From positions 241,764 to 305,763 of the forward strand of contig CAUYUJ010004570.1 of assembly GCA_963575745.1 (NCBI GenBank): 64,000 nucleotides of DNA, written 5' to 3'. The position numbers were made by a program, and so were the translations under genes. The notes beneath the pieces are model-generated. The model ran no database searches, was not told the DNA's origin, and worked only from the letters and a program-made list of their open reading frames with translations. The stretch comes from Prorocentrum cordatum (taxonomy: Eukaryota > Sar > Dinophyceae > Prorocentrales > Prorocentraceae). Below, one piece after another: positions 1-10,353 of this stretch. Numbering within the stretch: position 1 is the stretch's first letter; each line of letters begins with the position of its first letter.

Positions 1-1040
1 CATGACCACAACCATCATCATCAGGAGCAGCAACAGTATCACCGTCAGTAGCGCCCTTCCACTTCCACCTCCTCATCATCCCTATGTATCGCTCTCGTGC
101 AGCTTCTTTGCGTAGAGTTCGAGCGGGCGTTACTCGCTTCTCTCGCAGGCAGGCTTGACGAACAGCAGGATCAACAATTGCACACGCAAGCCGCGGTGAA
201 GTTCCGGTGAAGTGGAAGCACCAAGGTCAAATTGATATGGACACTCTCATCTGCCACTCTCACTCCCCCATCTCTCTATCTCTCTCTCTCTCTCTTTCTG
301 TCGATCTCTCTGTCTTTGCAATCTCGACTCCGTGATCTTAGATCGAGGAGTGCGTCCAGGAGCTCACGGGCCAGCATTTCAAGCTGCAAGGCATCATCAA
401 CTTGAGAAGTACGAGCCACCTGGGAGCAGACGAAGCCCTGCGGGACGCAACAGGTGCTCGTCTGAACGGCAGACAGGTCAGGAAGAAACGAATGAGGCGC
501 TTCGCGAGCGTCGCAGCAGCAGCACCAGGCTGCAAGCAGCAGTAGTCTCACTGTCACTCACCTCGCCGCGATCCTCCTCCTCCCCCCATTGTCCTGTAGC
601 CAGCTTGGCACCGTATGTGGAAGCTGATGGTGTGGACACGGGAACGTCAGAGGATGAGGTGGATGCAAATTCGGAAGCGTCGTGTGTCCTCTCGCCTGCC
701 CTCTCCAATCAACTCCAACTGTATGTCGTTGCTTGCTCCACGTGAAACATGTAGAGGTGGCTGCTGAAAGTTGCATCTCGTATCCTTGCCTGGCCCTCTT
801 CCCTATCGGGGCAAAAGCACGGCTTCGCTTAGAGTAGAGTTCAACTTTCTTGGACTGCAAGTGACCCCCCCTCCCCCGAACCCCATGCATAGGCGTGTGG
901 TGGGTGTATCTATCGGGTGGGGTTGGGTGGTTGTGGTTGCCCCCTCCCTGACACGAGATGGCAAGCCAGTGGCCGTGAAACTCTGCAGTGGCATGCTTGC
1001 ACCGTCGATGGTCTTGTATCTGCATCCTCCCCCTCCTGCT
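1..1040. other. No gene recognised; CT microsatellite inside
   Basis: I see no convincing coding sequence here. A CT-rich microsatellite lies at about 263-324. Several open frames of 60-180 codons cross the region in all frames, but they are rich in Arg, Ser and Pro, overlap one another, and have no recognisable domain. Confidence 0.5.
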
Positions 1041-1067
1041 GGCCTGGCCCATCGGGTGGAGGGGGTG

Positions 1068-1258
1068 GAACTCCTCTTCCTCCTCCGCCGCCTCCTCCTC
1101 CTCCTGCTCCTCCTCCTCCTCGTACGTGACACTCCACGCCTCAGGAAGCTCCCGAGGATGGGCGCACGCTCCCTCACCACCTCATCCACATTTTCCTCCC
1201 CCTCCCCCTCCTCCTCCGACTCCGACTCCCCCTCCCCCTACTCCACCTCCTCCCTTTC
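1068..1258. repeat. CCT/TCC-rich microsatellite tracts
   Basis: Two runs of imperfect CCT triplets (about 1074-1125 and 1190-1258) are separated by about 65 bp of non-repetitive DNA. The poly-Leu, poly-Ser and poly-Pro frames across them are products of the triplet repeat. Confidence 0.8.
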
Positions 1259-1274
1259 CCCGAGGGCAACAACC

Positions 1275-1606
1275 GCCCCGCCTCATGGTGCCTGTCGCAC
1301 ACGACGATTAAACAATTCCTGACAAAGATTGCGCTCACGATCCCGTGGGAATCCAACAGGGGGGATCAGTGGGCCGACTACATTGATTGCCGTGGTGCTG
1401 TGTCACACGCAATATCAACTGTCATGATCAAGAATATCGAGGCCAGGGTACGGGACGGTAGGATGCAGGCTCGGCTCACTTCGAGGGCGGCGACCAAAAT
1501 GGGTGCCAGGGACTCGGACAGCACAAGGACACGAAAGGCTTCTCAAGGTCCCGACTCCTGGCACCACTGTTCTTGCGGTAAGGCTGCGCCGTCACGCACA
1601 GCATAG
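1275..1606 (+). CDS. Unrecognised ORF remnant
   Basis: The frame is open through about 1292-1606 and reads like a soluble protein, not like repeat: residues such as KQFLTKIALTIPWESNRGDQ are followed by WADYIDCRGAVSHAIS and a short basic stretch. It ends at a TAG after HHCSCGKAAPSRTA. I cannot name a family. No start codon stands out, so this may be an exon or a fragment of a mobile element. Composition is more balanced than in the repeats on either side. Confidence 0.25.
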
Positions 1607-1741
1607 CCGTGAGGGTTCCTGGGCACCACGAGCACAAGAATCATTCGTTCACGGCTAGGGCCCCTCTCAGCCGCGCCAGCTTGCTGGCTGGCACCAGCTA
1701 TTACAGAATGTGCCAGCCCACCCCATAACAAGATCTGCAGG

Positions 1742-2128
1742 CTAGATGTGATGTCGCCGTTCGGACGGCTTCCCTTTTGCAGTAGGGAGGCGGGCGTTGC
1801 TGCGCTCGCGGCGGCTGGCGATGAGGCGAAGGCGGACGGGCCCCTGTCTGGGGTTCCGGCGCCGCCTGTTGAGGACATCGTCGAGCTCCGTGGGCACATG
1901 GTCCTCCTTCGCCATGGTGCCATGGGATGCACTCTGCGTGTCTCGGTTCAGGTCTCGAGTGGGCCGTAGCGGCCGCAGTAAGCTGAGTAGGGAAGCTGGC
2001 AAGGGGCCGTCTGAGAATCCTGAGACAAAGGCCAGACAGCGGTCCTCCACTTCTGCCATCGGGGGGCAGGGAAGCCCTGAGCACCGAACAACTCTGAGCA
2101 CTTGGGTGGTGCGGGTGAGTGCCTGCAC
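1742..2128 (-). CDS. Unrecognised ORF, possibly not real
   Basis: A 128-codon minus-strand frame that starts with MQALTRTTQVLRVVRCSG and ends in a basic tail. It contains a mixed, protein-like middle (MAEVEDRCLAFVSGFSDG). There is no domain I recognise and no supporting neighbour. The opposite strand is open as well, which weakens the case. It lies just before the TCC microsatellite and the long G/T array, so it could be a remnant of an element that these repeats have overgrown. Confidence 0.2.
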   Translation of the reverse strand: MQALTRTTQVLRVVRCSGLPCPPMAEVEDRCLAFVSGFSDGPLPASLLSLLRPLRPTRDLNRDTQSASHGTMAKEDHVPTELDDVLNRRRRNPRQGPVRLRLIASRRERSNARLPTAKGKPSERRHHI

Positions 2129-2260
2129 TATGAGCGCTCCACGCTCTGCACAGCCCCCCGACTTTCACTCGCAGCCCTGGACGGAGCCAGGCTGGTGTGA
2201 GGTGCACGGTGGCCCTGTGTCGGCCCGTGCCCCTGCCATCAGCTGCACGACACTGCCGTT

Positions 2261-2394
2261 TCTCCTCCTCCTCCTCCTCCTCCTCCTCCTCCTCCTCCTC
2301 TTCCTCCTCCTCCTCCTCCTCCTCTTCCTCCTCCTCCTCCTCCTCCTCCTCCTCATCATCATCATCATCATCATCATCCTCCCCTCCCTCCTCC
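2261..2394. repeat. (TCC)n followed by (ATC)n microsatellite
   Basis: About 90 bp of TCC triplets with a few TTC interruptions passes directly into nine ATC triplets and then CTCC. Frames through it encode long Ser, Leu, Ile, Glu or Asp runs that should not be taken as protein. Confidence 0.95.
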
Positions 2395-2454
2395 CTCGTC
2401 CATCCTGTCTGGACCCACTCGAGACCAGGTGAGCGAGGCCGCGGCCTTGAGGTA

Positions 2455-4060
2455 CTGTGGTGTTTGTGTGTGCTGTGTGTGTTGTATGTGTGTTGTGTGT
2501 GTTGTGTGCTGTGTGATGTGCGTAATGTGCGTTGTGTGTGCTGTGTACCGTGTGTGTTGTTTTGTGTGTTGTGTGTGTTGCGTGTTGTGTGTTGTGTGTT
2601 GTGTGTTCTCTGTGTTGTGTGTTGCGTGTTCCGTGGAATGCGTGTTAGATTGTGTGTTGTGTTGTGTTCTATGGTGTGTGTTATGTGTGTTGTGCTGTGT
2701 GTGTCGTGTGATGTATATTGTGTGAGGTGTGCGTGTGTTGTGTGTTGTGTGTTTTGCGTTTTGTGTGGTGTGTGTTGTGTGTGGTGGTGTGTGTTGTGTG
2801 GTGTGTTGTGTTTTGCGGTGTGTTGTCTGTGTTGTGTGTTGAGTGTGTTGTGTGTGCTCTGTGTTGTTTTATGTGTATTGTACGTGTGGTGCGTGTTGTG
2901 TGTGGTGTATGTTGTGTGTTGTGTCGGTTGTGTGTTCTTTGTTGTGTTGGGGGTTGTGTGTTGTGGGGTGTGTTGTGTGTTGTGTGTTGCGTGTTGTGTG
3001 TTATGTGTTGTGTGTGTGGTATGTGGTGTGTGTCGTGTGTGATGCGTTTGTGGTGTGTGATGTGTGGTGTGTGCGGTTTGTGTTGTATGTGTTCTGTGCA
3101 CGGCGTGCTGTGTGTGTTGTGTTATGTGTTGTGTGTGTTGTGCATTGTGTGTTGTGTGTTGCGCCTGGTGCGTGTGATGTGTGTTGTGCGTTTCGTGTGT
3201 TGCTTGTTCTGTTGTGTGTTGTGTGTTGTGTGTTGTGTGCTGTGTCTGTCGTGTGCGTTGCGTGTTGTGTGTGCGTGTGTTGTGTGCGTGTGCGCGGCGT
3301 GCGCTGTGAGGCGCGTGTTGCATGTTGCGTGTGCGTTGAGAAGTGCGTGTTGTATGTTGTGGTTTGCCGGTGTTGTTGAGTTGTATGTGTTATGTTGTGG
3401 TGTGTTGCGCTGTGTTGTGTTGTGTGTATGCGTGCTGTGTTGTACTGTGAGTTGTGATGTGTTGTGTGTGCTGTGCGTTGCGTGGTGTGTGTTGTTTGCT
3501 GTGTGTTGTGTGCTCTGGGTGTAATATGCGCGTTGTGTTGTGTTGTGTTGTGTTGTGTTGCGTTGTATCGTGCGTTGTGGCGTGCGCCTTGAATTCCGAC
3601 GGGTCGCGTTGCGTGTGCTGTGTTGTGTTGTGTTGTGTGTCGTGTGTTGTGTGTTGTGTGTTGTGTTGTGCTGTGTTGCGTTGAGCGCGCTGTCTTGTGC
3701 TGCGTTGAGCTGAATTGAAATGTGGTGTGCTGTCCGTTGTGCATGTTGTGTGAAATGCGTGTGGCGCGTGTTGTGTGTGGCGCGCGTTCTGCGTGATGTG
3801 TGCGCGTGTTCCGTGTGTTTGTGCGTGCTGCATGTGGTGTGTGTTGTGCGTTGTGTTTGTTGTGTGGTTTGCGTGTTCTGTGTTGTGTGTTGTGTGTTTT
3901 GTGGGTGGTGTGTGCGTGTGTTTTGTGTACTGTGTGCGTGGCGCGTGGTCTGATGCGCGTTGTGTGGTGTGTGTGGTGCGTGGTGTGATGTGAGCATTGC
4001 GCATTGTACGCTGTGCGTTGCGTGCTGTGTGCTGTGTCTGTTGTGCATGTGTGCGTTGTG
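2455..4060. repeat. G/T-rich array, TGTGTTG phase
   Basis: The plus strand is almost only G and T, built from variable TGTGTTG, TGTGTGT and TGTTGTG words, with scattered CG dinucleotides that become commoner rightwards. Long ORFs of more than 500 codons on the minus strand (Thr-His-Asn-Gln repeats) and Cys-Val-rich ones on the plus strand arise only because stop codons are rare in such DNA. Confidence 0.95.
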
Positions 4061-5159
4061 TGATGTGCGCGCGTCGTGCGTGGCGACCGCGGCGTGCGCG
4101 GCGCGCGCGGAGGCTGCGCGGCGCGCGCGGTGCGCGCGGCGGGTCCCGTGCATTGCGCGTTGCGCGTGGTGTGCGTTGCGTGCGCTGCGAATGTTGCGCG
4201 CGCTGTGGGTTGCGCGTTGCGCGTTGCGTGTGTCGTGTGCGTTGTGCGCGTGGGTCGGGTGTACAGCGCGGTGCGTTGCGTGCGCTGCGCGCTGTGTTGT
4301 GTGCGTCGTGTCTGGTGCGTGCGTTGTGTCGTGTGTGTTTTGTGTTGTGCGTGCTGTGTGCTGCGTGTGATATGCGTTGCGTGCGTTGCGTGTGATTTTG
4401 TGCGTTGCGCGTGCTGCGCGAGTTGCGCGTGCTGCGTGCGGTGCATGAGTTGCGTGCGTCGTGCGCTGCGTGCGTCTGTGTGGCGCGTTTTGGTGTGTGT
4501 TTTGTGCTGCGTGCGCGGATGCGCGCGCATTGTGTGGCGCGTTGCGCATGCGCTGCGGCATTGTGCGCGTTGCGTTGCGTTGCGTTGCGGCGCGCTGCGT
4601 TGTGTTACCCGCGATACGTTGTGCTGCGCGGTGTGCGTTGCGTTGCGTTGCGTCTGCGTTGTGTGTTGGGTGTTGCGCGCAGCGTGCGTCGCGCGTGCTG
4701 CGGGCGCATTGTGCGCTTGCTGTGATACATTGTCTTGTGTTGTGTTGCATCGTAAGTGATGTTACGTGAATGTTGAATTGCGTGTCGTTGTGCTGTGCTT
4801 GGCGCGTTGCGTTGTGCATGATGCGTTAAGCTGCGTTGCGCTGTCTTGTGTTGTGCTGTGCGCGTGCTGTGTTGTGTTGCGTCGTGTTGGGCTGGGTTGG
4901 CTTGGGTTGCGTTGAGCGCCGGGTGCAGTGTACGTAGTGTGAATGGTGCGTTGCGCGCGGCGCGCGCGTGGCGCGCGTGTGTGTGCTGCGCGCGTGCTTG
5001 TGATACGTGAGTTATGTGTGTTTGCGCGTGTTGTGTGCGTCGTGCGTTGCGTGTGTGCGTGTGTGTGTGTGTGCGTTGTTGTGTTGTGCGTTGCGTTGTG
5101 TGCTGCGTGCTGCGCGTTGCGCGTGCTGCACGCGCCGTGGCACGGCGCGCGCGGCGACG
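4061..5159. repeat. G/T-rich array, TGCGTTGCGCG phase
   Basis: The same array continues, but the dominant words are now GCGTTGCG, GCGCGTG and TGCTGCGCG. Purine-pyrimidine alternation is strong. Thr-Ala-His-Arg and Cys-Val-Arg-Ala frames across it are repeat artefacts. Confidence 0.9.
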
Positions 5160-6060
5160 CACGCGCGTGAGTGCGTTGGCGCGCGCGTGCTGGAGTGCAC
5201 GTTTGCGCGCATTGGTGCGTGCGTCGGCGCGCGCGTTGGTGCGTGCGTGCGTTGGTTCGTGCGTCGGCGTGTGCGTGCGCGTTGGTGTGCGTGCGTGGGT
5301 GCGCGTTGGTGCGCGTTGGCGCGTGTGTTGGCGTGCTGGTGTGCGCTCGTGTTGGGCGTGTGCTGGTGCGTGCGTTGGTGTGTCTTGGTGCGTGCGTGTG
5401 GCGTTGCGCGTTGGGGTGCGTGCGCGCTGGTGCGCTTTGGGGCGCGCGTTGGCGCGTGCTGACACACGTGCGCGCGTTGGTGGCTTGCGCGTCGTGTGTG
5501 GGTGCACGTTGGTGCGCGTGCGCGTTGGTGCGTGGTGGTGCGTGTTGTTGTGCGTGTTGGGGTGTTTGTGCGCGTGTTAGCGCGTGCAGTGGCGTGTGTG
5601 CACTGGTGCAAGTGCGTGTTGGTGCGTGTGTGTGTGCGTTGGCGCGCATGGGTTGGTGCGCGCGCGTGCTGGTGCGCGTGTGTTGGTGTGTGTGTGTTGT
5701 GTGTATGTGTGCGTTGGTGCGCGCTGCTGGGTGCGTTGATGTGCGCTGGCGAGCGTTGACGTTGTTGGCGGCGTGCGTGGTGGCGTGTGTTAGTGCACGC
5801 GTACGTTAGCGCGTGTGTTGGTGTGCGTGTTGGTGTGCGTTGGTGCGTGTATGTCGGCGCGGGCGTTCGTGCTCGTGTTGCTGTGGCCCGCGCGTTGGTG
5901 TGGTGCGTGCGCGCGTTGGCGGCGTGCGTGGTGGCGCGCGTGCGTTGGCGCGCGCGCGTTGATGCGTGCGCGTTAGTGCGCGCGTTGGCGCGTGGGCGCA
6001 CGCGTTGGCGCAGGCGTTGGCGCGCGCGTCGGCACGCCGCTTGATGCGCGCGTCGGCACG
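5160..6060. repeat. G/T-rich array, GCGTTGGTGCGTG phase
   Basis: The third phase of the array has a roughly 10-16 bp unit around GCGTTGGTGCGTGC with cyclic variants such as GTTGGCGCGCG. It stops at about 6060, where non-repetitive DNA begins. Confidence 0.9.
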
Positions 6061-6335
6061 CGCCGAACAAGGACCGACCACACCGGCATTCCTCTAGGCC
6101 CACCAAAATTTTCTGACAACCCGAAAAAGTTCTATTTTCTTTTTTTCATTTTTTATATAAAAAATGATCTTAGAGCATGAACCAGATGGTTTTTTCTCTT
6201 CATTGTTTCAAACAAAAAAAACGTCCCAGCCAGAAATGTCCGAAGAGAATTTCGCGCAGACAACAAAAGGTTCTTAGGACATCATTTCGTGGGCCTATAG
6301 GCGAACCAGGACGCTTCGCCACTGCTTTAGTGCGC
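6061..6335. other. AT-richer unique insert inside the G/T array
   Basis: About 275 bp of non-repetitive DNA splits the G/T array. It contains the most AT-rich stretch of the first 20 kb (6120-6230, with T and A runs). I see no coding sequence or known RNA in it. It may be a small element that landed in the array. Confidence 0.5.
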
Positions 6336-6545
6336 ACGTTGCTGCGGTGAATGCGTTGCTGTGCGTGTGAGGGCGTATGTGTGTGAGTGTGTTGAGGTGT
6401 GCGTGTGCGTGTGTGTTGGGGCGTGTGTGCGTTGGTGCGCGCGCGTTGGTGTGTGTGTGCGCGTTGGTGCGTGCTGCTGCGTGGGTTAGTGCGTATTCGT
6501 GTTAGTGCGTGCGTGTGTGTGTGCGTGGGTGCCCGCGCGGTGCGC
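6336..6545. repeat. G/T-rich array resumes
   Basis: The GCGTTGGTGCGC and GTGTGTGTG words return for about 200 bp after the unique insert, showing that the insert interrupted one array. The array then grades into GC-rich coding-like DNA. Confidence 0.9.
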
Positions 6546-7327
6546 GTCGGCATCCATATTGGCGCGCGCAGGCGCCCGCGCTGGCGCGCGCGGCAGAGAC
6601 ATCGACGCCACGCGGCGCCCATGGACAGTCGGCATCGGCGACGATTTATCCAGGGTCAGGGCTGGGCAGGAGCAGACTCGCGCAGCGCTTCAGGCGCCAT
6701 CGATGCCAGCCCAACCACCTCCGCGCGCAGGACCAGGCCAACCCGGATCGAGCAGCTCAGCCGCTGGCCCCCTCGCCCTGCAGCGGGCCGGCGGACCTGA
6801 GTCCTTCCGCCAACCTGAGCGCGAACCCCCCGCAGGCCCGACACTCCGCCGCAACTCGGCCACGCCTCTGGCGGCCCCCCTGCGTTTCCCGACGGAAGCC
6901 CCCCCGGCCTGCACGCCGCTCGCGCCGCGCGAGACACGCGCCCCCACCCGTGGCACTCGCCCCCAGCGCAGCTCATCCAGCGCCCCGTTGGCTCCGCCCG
7001 AGGAGACCCCCCCCCTCCCCGCAGATGGCAATGGGATTTCCGGACCAGGGATGGAAGCAATTCCAGATCTACGAGGTTGAGCTCGCGGCTGGTTTGGGGC
7101 CGGAGGACGACGGCTCGCCGAAGGTGCGCGGCGAGCTTCACAGAACGGCTTCGCGCGCCCTGGATGTCGCCATAGATAAATACAACCCTGACTCCTCGCA
7201 CCCCGCTGTGCGCGAGTGGTGGAGTCTGCAGCGGAAGCTAAGTGACCACCGCGAGGGCGACTTGGAATACTACATCCTCTCTTGGGAACGCGACAGGCGC
7301 ATCGAGTGGACCAAGGACGACCTCTAG
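6509..7327 (+). CDS. Unrecognised ORF with protein-like C-terminal part
   Basis: The 272-codon frame has two halves. Codons 1-170 are Pro-, Ala- and Arg-rich and overlap the end of the G/T array, so they are doubtful. From an internal ATG at 7025 onward (101 residues) the sequence is well-formed protein: it has Trp-, Tyr- and Asp-rich segments such as WKQFQIYEVELAAG, SHPAVREWWSLQRKLSDH and EGDLEYYILSWERD, ending in TKDDL before a TAG. I cannot name the domain. It stands about 350 bp upstream, in the same orientation, of the UPF1-like helicase pseudogene, and may be the front part of the same gene or element. The start at 7025 is my preference because composition changes there. Confidence 0.45.
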   Translation: MRVCVRGCPRGARRHPYWRAQAPALARAAETSTPRGAHGQSASATIYPGSGLGRSRLAQRFRRHRCQPNHLRAQDQANPDRAAQPLAPSPCSGPADLSPSANLSANPPQARHSAATRPRLWRPPCVSRRKPPRPARRSRRARHAPPPVALAPSAAHPAPRWLRPRRPPPSPQMAMGFPDQGWKQFQIYEVELAAGLGPEDDGSPKVRGELHRTASRALDVAIDKYNPDSSHPAVREWWSLQRKLSDHREGDLEYYILSWERDRRIEWTKDDL

Positions 7328-7489
7328 GACCACACTCCTTGTCTCTCGGCGATCCCCCATCACTGGTCGCCCGAGCGAAGCGCGACCCACCTGCCCCCCC
7401 CCCCCCCTGGCGCGCATGCCGATGACGCGGCAAATACCAGGCACCCGACGAACCGCAGCGTCGCTGGCCTCGACGCAGGCGCTCTGCAC

Positions 7490-7680
7490 CCCGGCGAATT
7501 CCCCTACGAGCGCCCCCCCGAGGGCGAGGGCTGGCACTGCGTGGACAAACGCCCACGCCAAACCCAGCATCACAAAGCCTGGGCCGCCACGCAGCGCCTT
7601 TTCGCACTCGAAATCCAACCCGACGATATGACCGGGATCCCGCCGAGAATAAGGCCAGCGTCTACTCCGCCAAGCATTGA
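7490..7680 (+). pseudogene. Coding remnant ahead of the helicase
   Basis: In one plus frame this stretch reads as soluble protein (PEGEGWHCVDKRPRQTQHHK, then AWAATQRLFALEIQPDD), but it is not in the same frame as the ORF before or after it. It probably belongs to the same decayed gene as the helicase fragments downstream, either with frameshifts or with introns that I cannot define. No family recognised. Confidence 0.35.
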
Positions 7681-8292
7681 ATGGACGCGGGAAGCCGACT
7701 TAGAGCACGCGCGGCAGCCACGCTCAACACGCGGGCCCCCGACCCAGAAGTCTACCCCCCAGCCCCAGGCGGCGCGCCCATCCGAGACACCGAAGTGGAG
7801 GAATGGCCCAGAAGCGTTTTTCAGCGCCCACCCCCCTCACCACCCCCGCGCCTGGCCGAGGCCACGGCCATGCGACACGGCCTAAACGGACCTCGGGCCA
7901 AGGTGCTCCACATGTCCATCGGCGCAATGGCGCCCCTCGCACATGCATGGACCCACGGAAGTGGCAATACCAAAACCGCAGCACCATTGATCGACCTATG
8001 GATGGTCTGCGCCCCGCAGGGCTGGGCAGTCGGGTTGTTCTCTGGCCCCAACAAGGGCGCCGACATGCCTGCGAAGTACCTCAGTGACGCCTACCAGGCC
8101 AACATGCTGAATCAGGGCCGCGGTATCCCCGAGGCTGCTGTCAGACTGGCCAACCCCGACAAGGCCACCCAACCCGCTGCCTGGGACCCCACCCCAACTG
8201 GGCGATACAGGAAGACCTACAGCATGGCTCTCAGTGGCATCGGCCCCAAGGCCATTACCCACGAGAGGAAGCAGGCGCTTGCCAGGGCCTGA
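7681..8292 (+). pseudogene. UPF1-like SF1 helicase, fragment 1 (Walker A region)
   Basis: Codons about 80-203 resemble the start of the ATPase core of a UPF1/SMG2-type superfamily 1 RNA helicase. At 7951-7977 the residues THGSGNTKT stand where GPPGTGKT is expected: the Lys-Thr pair remains but the glycine before it is lost. The following APLIDLWMVCAPQGWAVGLF and SGPNKGADMPAKYLS fit motif Ia, where intact relatives read roughly 'sgpNkAaD'. The frame ends at a TGA (8290-8292), after which the same frame continues as LALATLELAVDLDEP and AILDRAVNRA. The latter fits motif II (usually DEA-x). A premature stop in mid-domain marks it as broken. Composition matches its neighbours. Confidence 0.6.
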
Positions 8293-9030
8293 CTCGCGCT
8301 TGCCACACTCGAGTTAGCAGTGGACCTCGACGAGCCCGACAACCCAAACTTGCAGATTGCCATCCTAGACAGGGCAGTTAACAGAGCCCCTTGCAGACAT
8401 CACACTCTCCTTCACGGTCCGCAGCGGAGGCCCCTGGGCGCTGCGTGGGGACAAGAACCAGTTGTGCCCCACGGTTGCGTCCGCCCGCGCCGAGCCCCTC
8501 GGCCAAGGGATCTCGGCGCTCGCTCGCTTCCACGACTCCCTAGGAACGCCCGACCAACACAACGCGCTGCTCAGCCTGTGCTACCGCATGCACCCCAGCA
8601 TGCTGCAGCGGGCGTCTGCGACCTTCTGCAAAGAAGCACAGTTCTCTGGCCTTACGCACTCACGCAGAGGCCGCCCATCATCGGGACCCCGTGGAGGCGA
8701 GCCGACCTGGCCCAGCAATCCCCCAATGAGACCCCCCCCATGGGACGGCGACGACCCTGTCAACATCGGAACCCACGCCTTCCGTAACCCCCAGCACGGG
8801 GCTCAGCTAAGCGACTCCATGCAGGTTTTGTTGGCGCACGAAAAAGCCGCCGAGCTGCCGCTAGCCCCTCTGGTTGAAAGCACCGCCAGCCCCAGGGAAG
8901 CTGCCACGGTCTGTGACATCGTCAAATGCATCGAGGGCCATCTATTGGACACAGGCAAGTGTGTCTTGATCGTCTGCAGGCACCGCGCCCAGGCGGCTCT
9001 CATCAAGACCAGGTGGCCTGCCGACACGGC
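8293..9030 (+). pseudogene. UPF1-like SF1 helicase, fragment 2 (motifs II-IV)
   Basis: After the TGA at 8290 the frame holds motif II-like AILDRAVNRA (8368-8397). Near 8385 the reading frame must shift by one to give LADITLSFTVRSGGPWALRG followed by GDKNQLCPTV (about 8440-8475), which is motif III of UPF1-like helicases (GDxxQLxPTV). It is followed at the expected distance by LCYRMHPSML (8577-8606), the 'YRMHP' motif diagnostic of this family. Downstream, CVLIVCRHRAQAALIKTRW (8960-9015) fits the second RecA lobe. The frame is lost near 9030. One stop and two shifts within 750 bp argue for a pseudogene rather than introns, as no clear splice pairs were seen. Confidence 0.7.
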
Positions 9031-9041
9031 CACCCCGCCTG

Positions 9042-9776
9042 ATCGAGCGAGGCCTCGCCAGCGCGCCCACCATCGACGGGGGCCAAAGGGGCGAGGCCAA
9101 CCTGATTATCCTTTGCACCACCCGTGCGAACTCCACCGGGCAATGGGTTTGTTCCGGCTACCCCCACCGCATCAACGTTGCCCTCACACGGGCGCAGGAC
9201 GGAGTCATCGCCATGCTAAATGCCAGGATGGCGGCTGCGGCAACCGAGCCCAAAACGCACACCATCGCAAAATGGGCAGAATCAGCCGGCCTATGGACCA
9301 GCTTTAAAGGGAACCCAGGCAAGCGAGACGCGCTCAGCGGGACCCCCAACTTTTCACCAACCAGAGAGCTGGCGGACCCCACCGGCTCTCACACCCCGGC
9401 ACATTCCCACGAGGAGGGGGGGGGACTGGCAGCGGAGCAGGAGCGACGCAGCGATGAGAAGAAGTGCCAGCGGATTGCCGACCAGCGACCCCGCTGCTTC
9501 CAGACCCTGCACGACTGCCCAGGGGGCTCGCCCACAGACCTTTACGAGCAGCGCCGGAAGTTGGTCGGCCATAATGGATGTCTGCACGACAATGAGCCAG
9601 ACATTGACGCCACCAATTTCGTCTGCACAGTGGCCTGGGCAGGCCTCCTGCACCCAGCAAGGGCTCAGCCCTGCTCTGACCTGGGCAGCGCCAAAGCAGA
9701 GGACCGCCTCCCCCCCCCCCGCCTTCAGCAAGACGCTGCGAAACCCTTCGGAACTGGCGCGTTGACAAATCCCTAG
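9042..9776 (+). pseudogene. UPF1-like SF1 helicase, fragment 3 (motifs V-VI)
   Basis: In a third frame, LIERGLASAPTIDGGQRGEA (from about 9040) and NLIILCTTRANSTGQW carry motif V (usually VDxFQGxExDxI, then xxRxN). HRINVALTRAQDGVIAM (9167-9220) is motif VI (RxNVALTRA). These are the last two helicase motifs in the right order and spacing. The frame then runs through an unassigned Pro/Ser/Arg-rich tail to a TAG at 9774. With the two fragments upstream, a whole UPF1-like core is present but in at least three frames. In a living cell such enzymes unwind RNA, for example in nonsense-mediated decay; this copy cannot be translated as one protein as it stands. Whether it came from a host gene or from a mobile element is open. 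Confidence 0.7.
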
Positions 9777-10353
9777 ATGGCACTGCCAGACATCCCCCCA
9801 CTGTCTGGAGCGCGACAACACGCGAATGCACGCGCCACCAGGGACCGCCCACGCACCAGCACCATGCTGCCCTCATCGAGCACCAGGACCATCAAGCCGA
9901 AGGCCTGTACGGCTTGCTCAAGGACAACGGCGGGAACCCCATGCAGCGCCCACGGGCCAACTCGAACTTGGCACTGATACTTCCGCTCATCAGGGCGCCC
10001 CCACCCACCCTTGCCCCCCCACGAGGGCCCTGGCCACATCGGCGACATCCTCGAGGCCACCCTGGGCATCTGCTCACCGTAACCGTAGGATAAAACGCGC
10101 ACACTCCCCTGCGCGATCGCTTCGGGCGGGCCCGCAGTCTCCGGGGCGCAGCGCGGCCGCCTGGCGCAACCGATCCCCATCTGCAGCGGCGTGGCCTGGG
10201 CCCTACTGGCCCATTTACACCCTAGATGGGGACAGAGGCCGTTCCCGTCGGCTTTCGAAGGGCGCGCCCCAAACTGGGGCGGCAATTTGGCGGGGGCCTT
10301 GAACGGGATGAGGATGGGGATGGGGGTCGCCTAAACGGGTGCTGAATTAAAGC
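9777..10353. other. No gene recognised
   Basis: GC-rich DNA with weak coding-like character. A plus frame contains GLYGLLKDNGGNPMQRPRAN near 9900-9960, but no domain or reliable ORF boundary can be given. Confidence 0.4.

Noticed and set aside
1701-5649. ORFs of 300-565 codons on both strands in the G/T array
   Set aside because: They consist only of Thr-His-Asn-Gln-Ala-Arg or Cys-Val repeats, overlap in several frames, and result from the lack of stop codons in G/T-only DNA.
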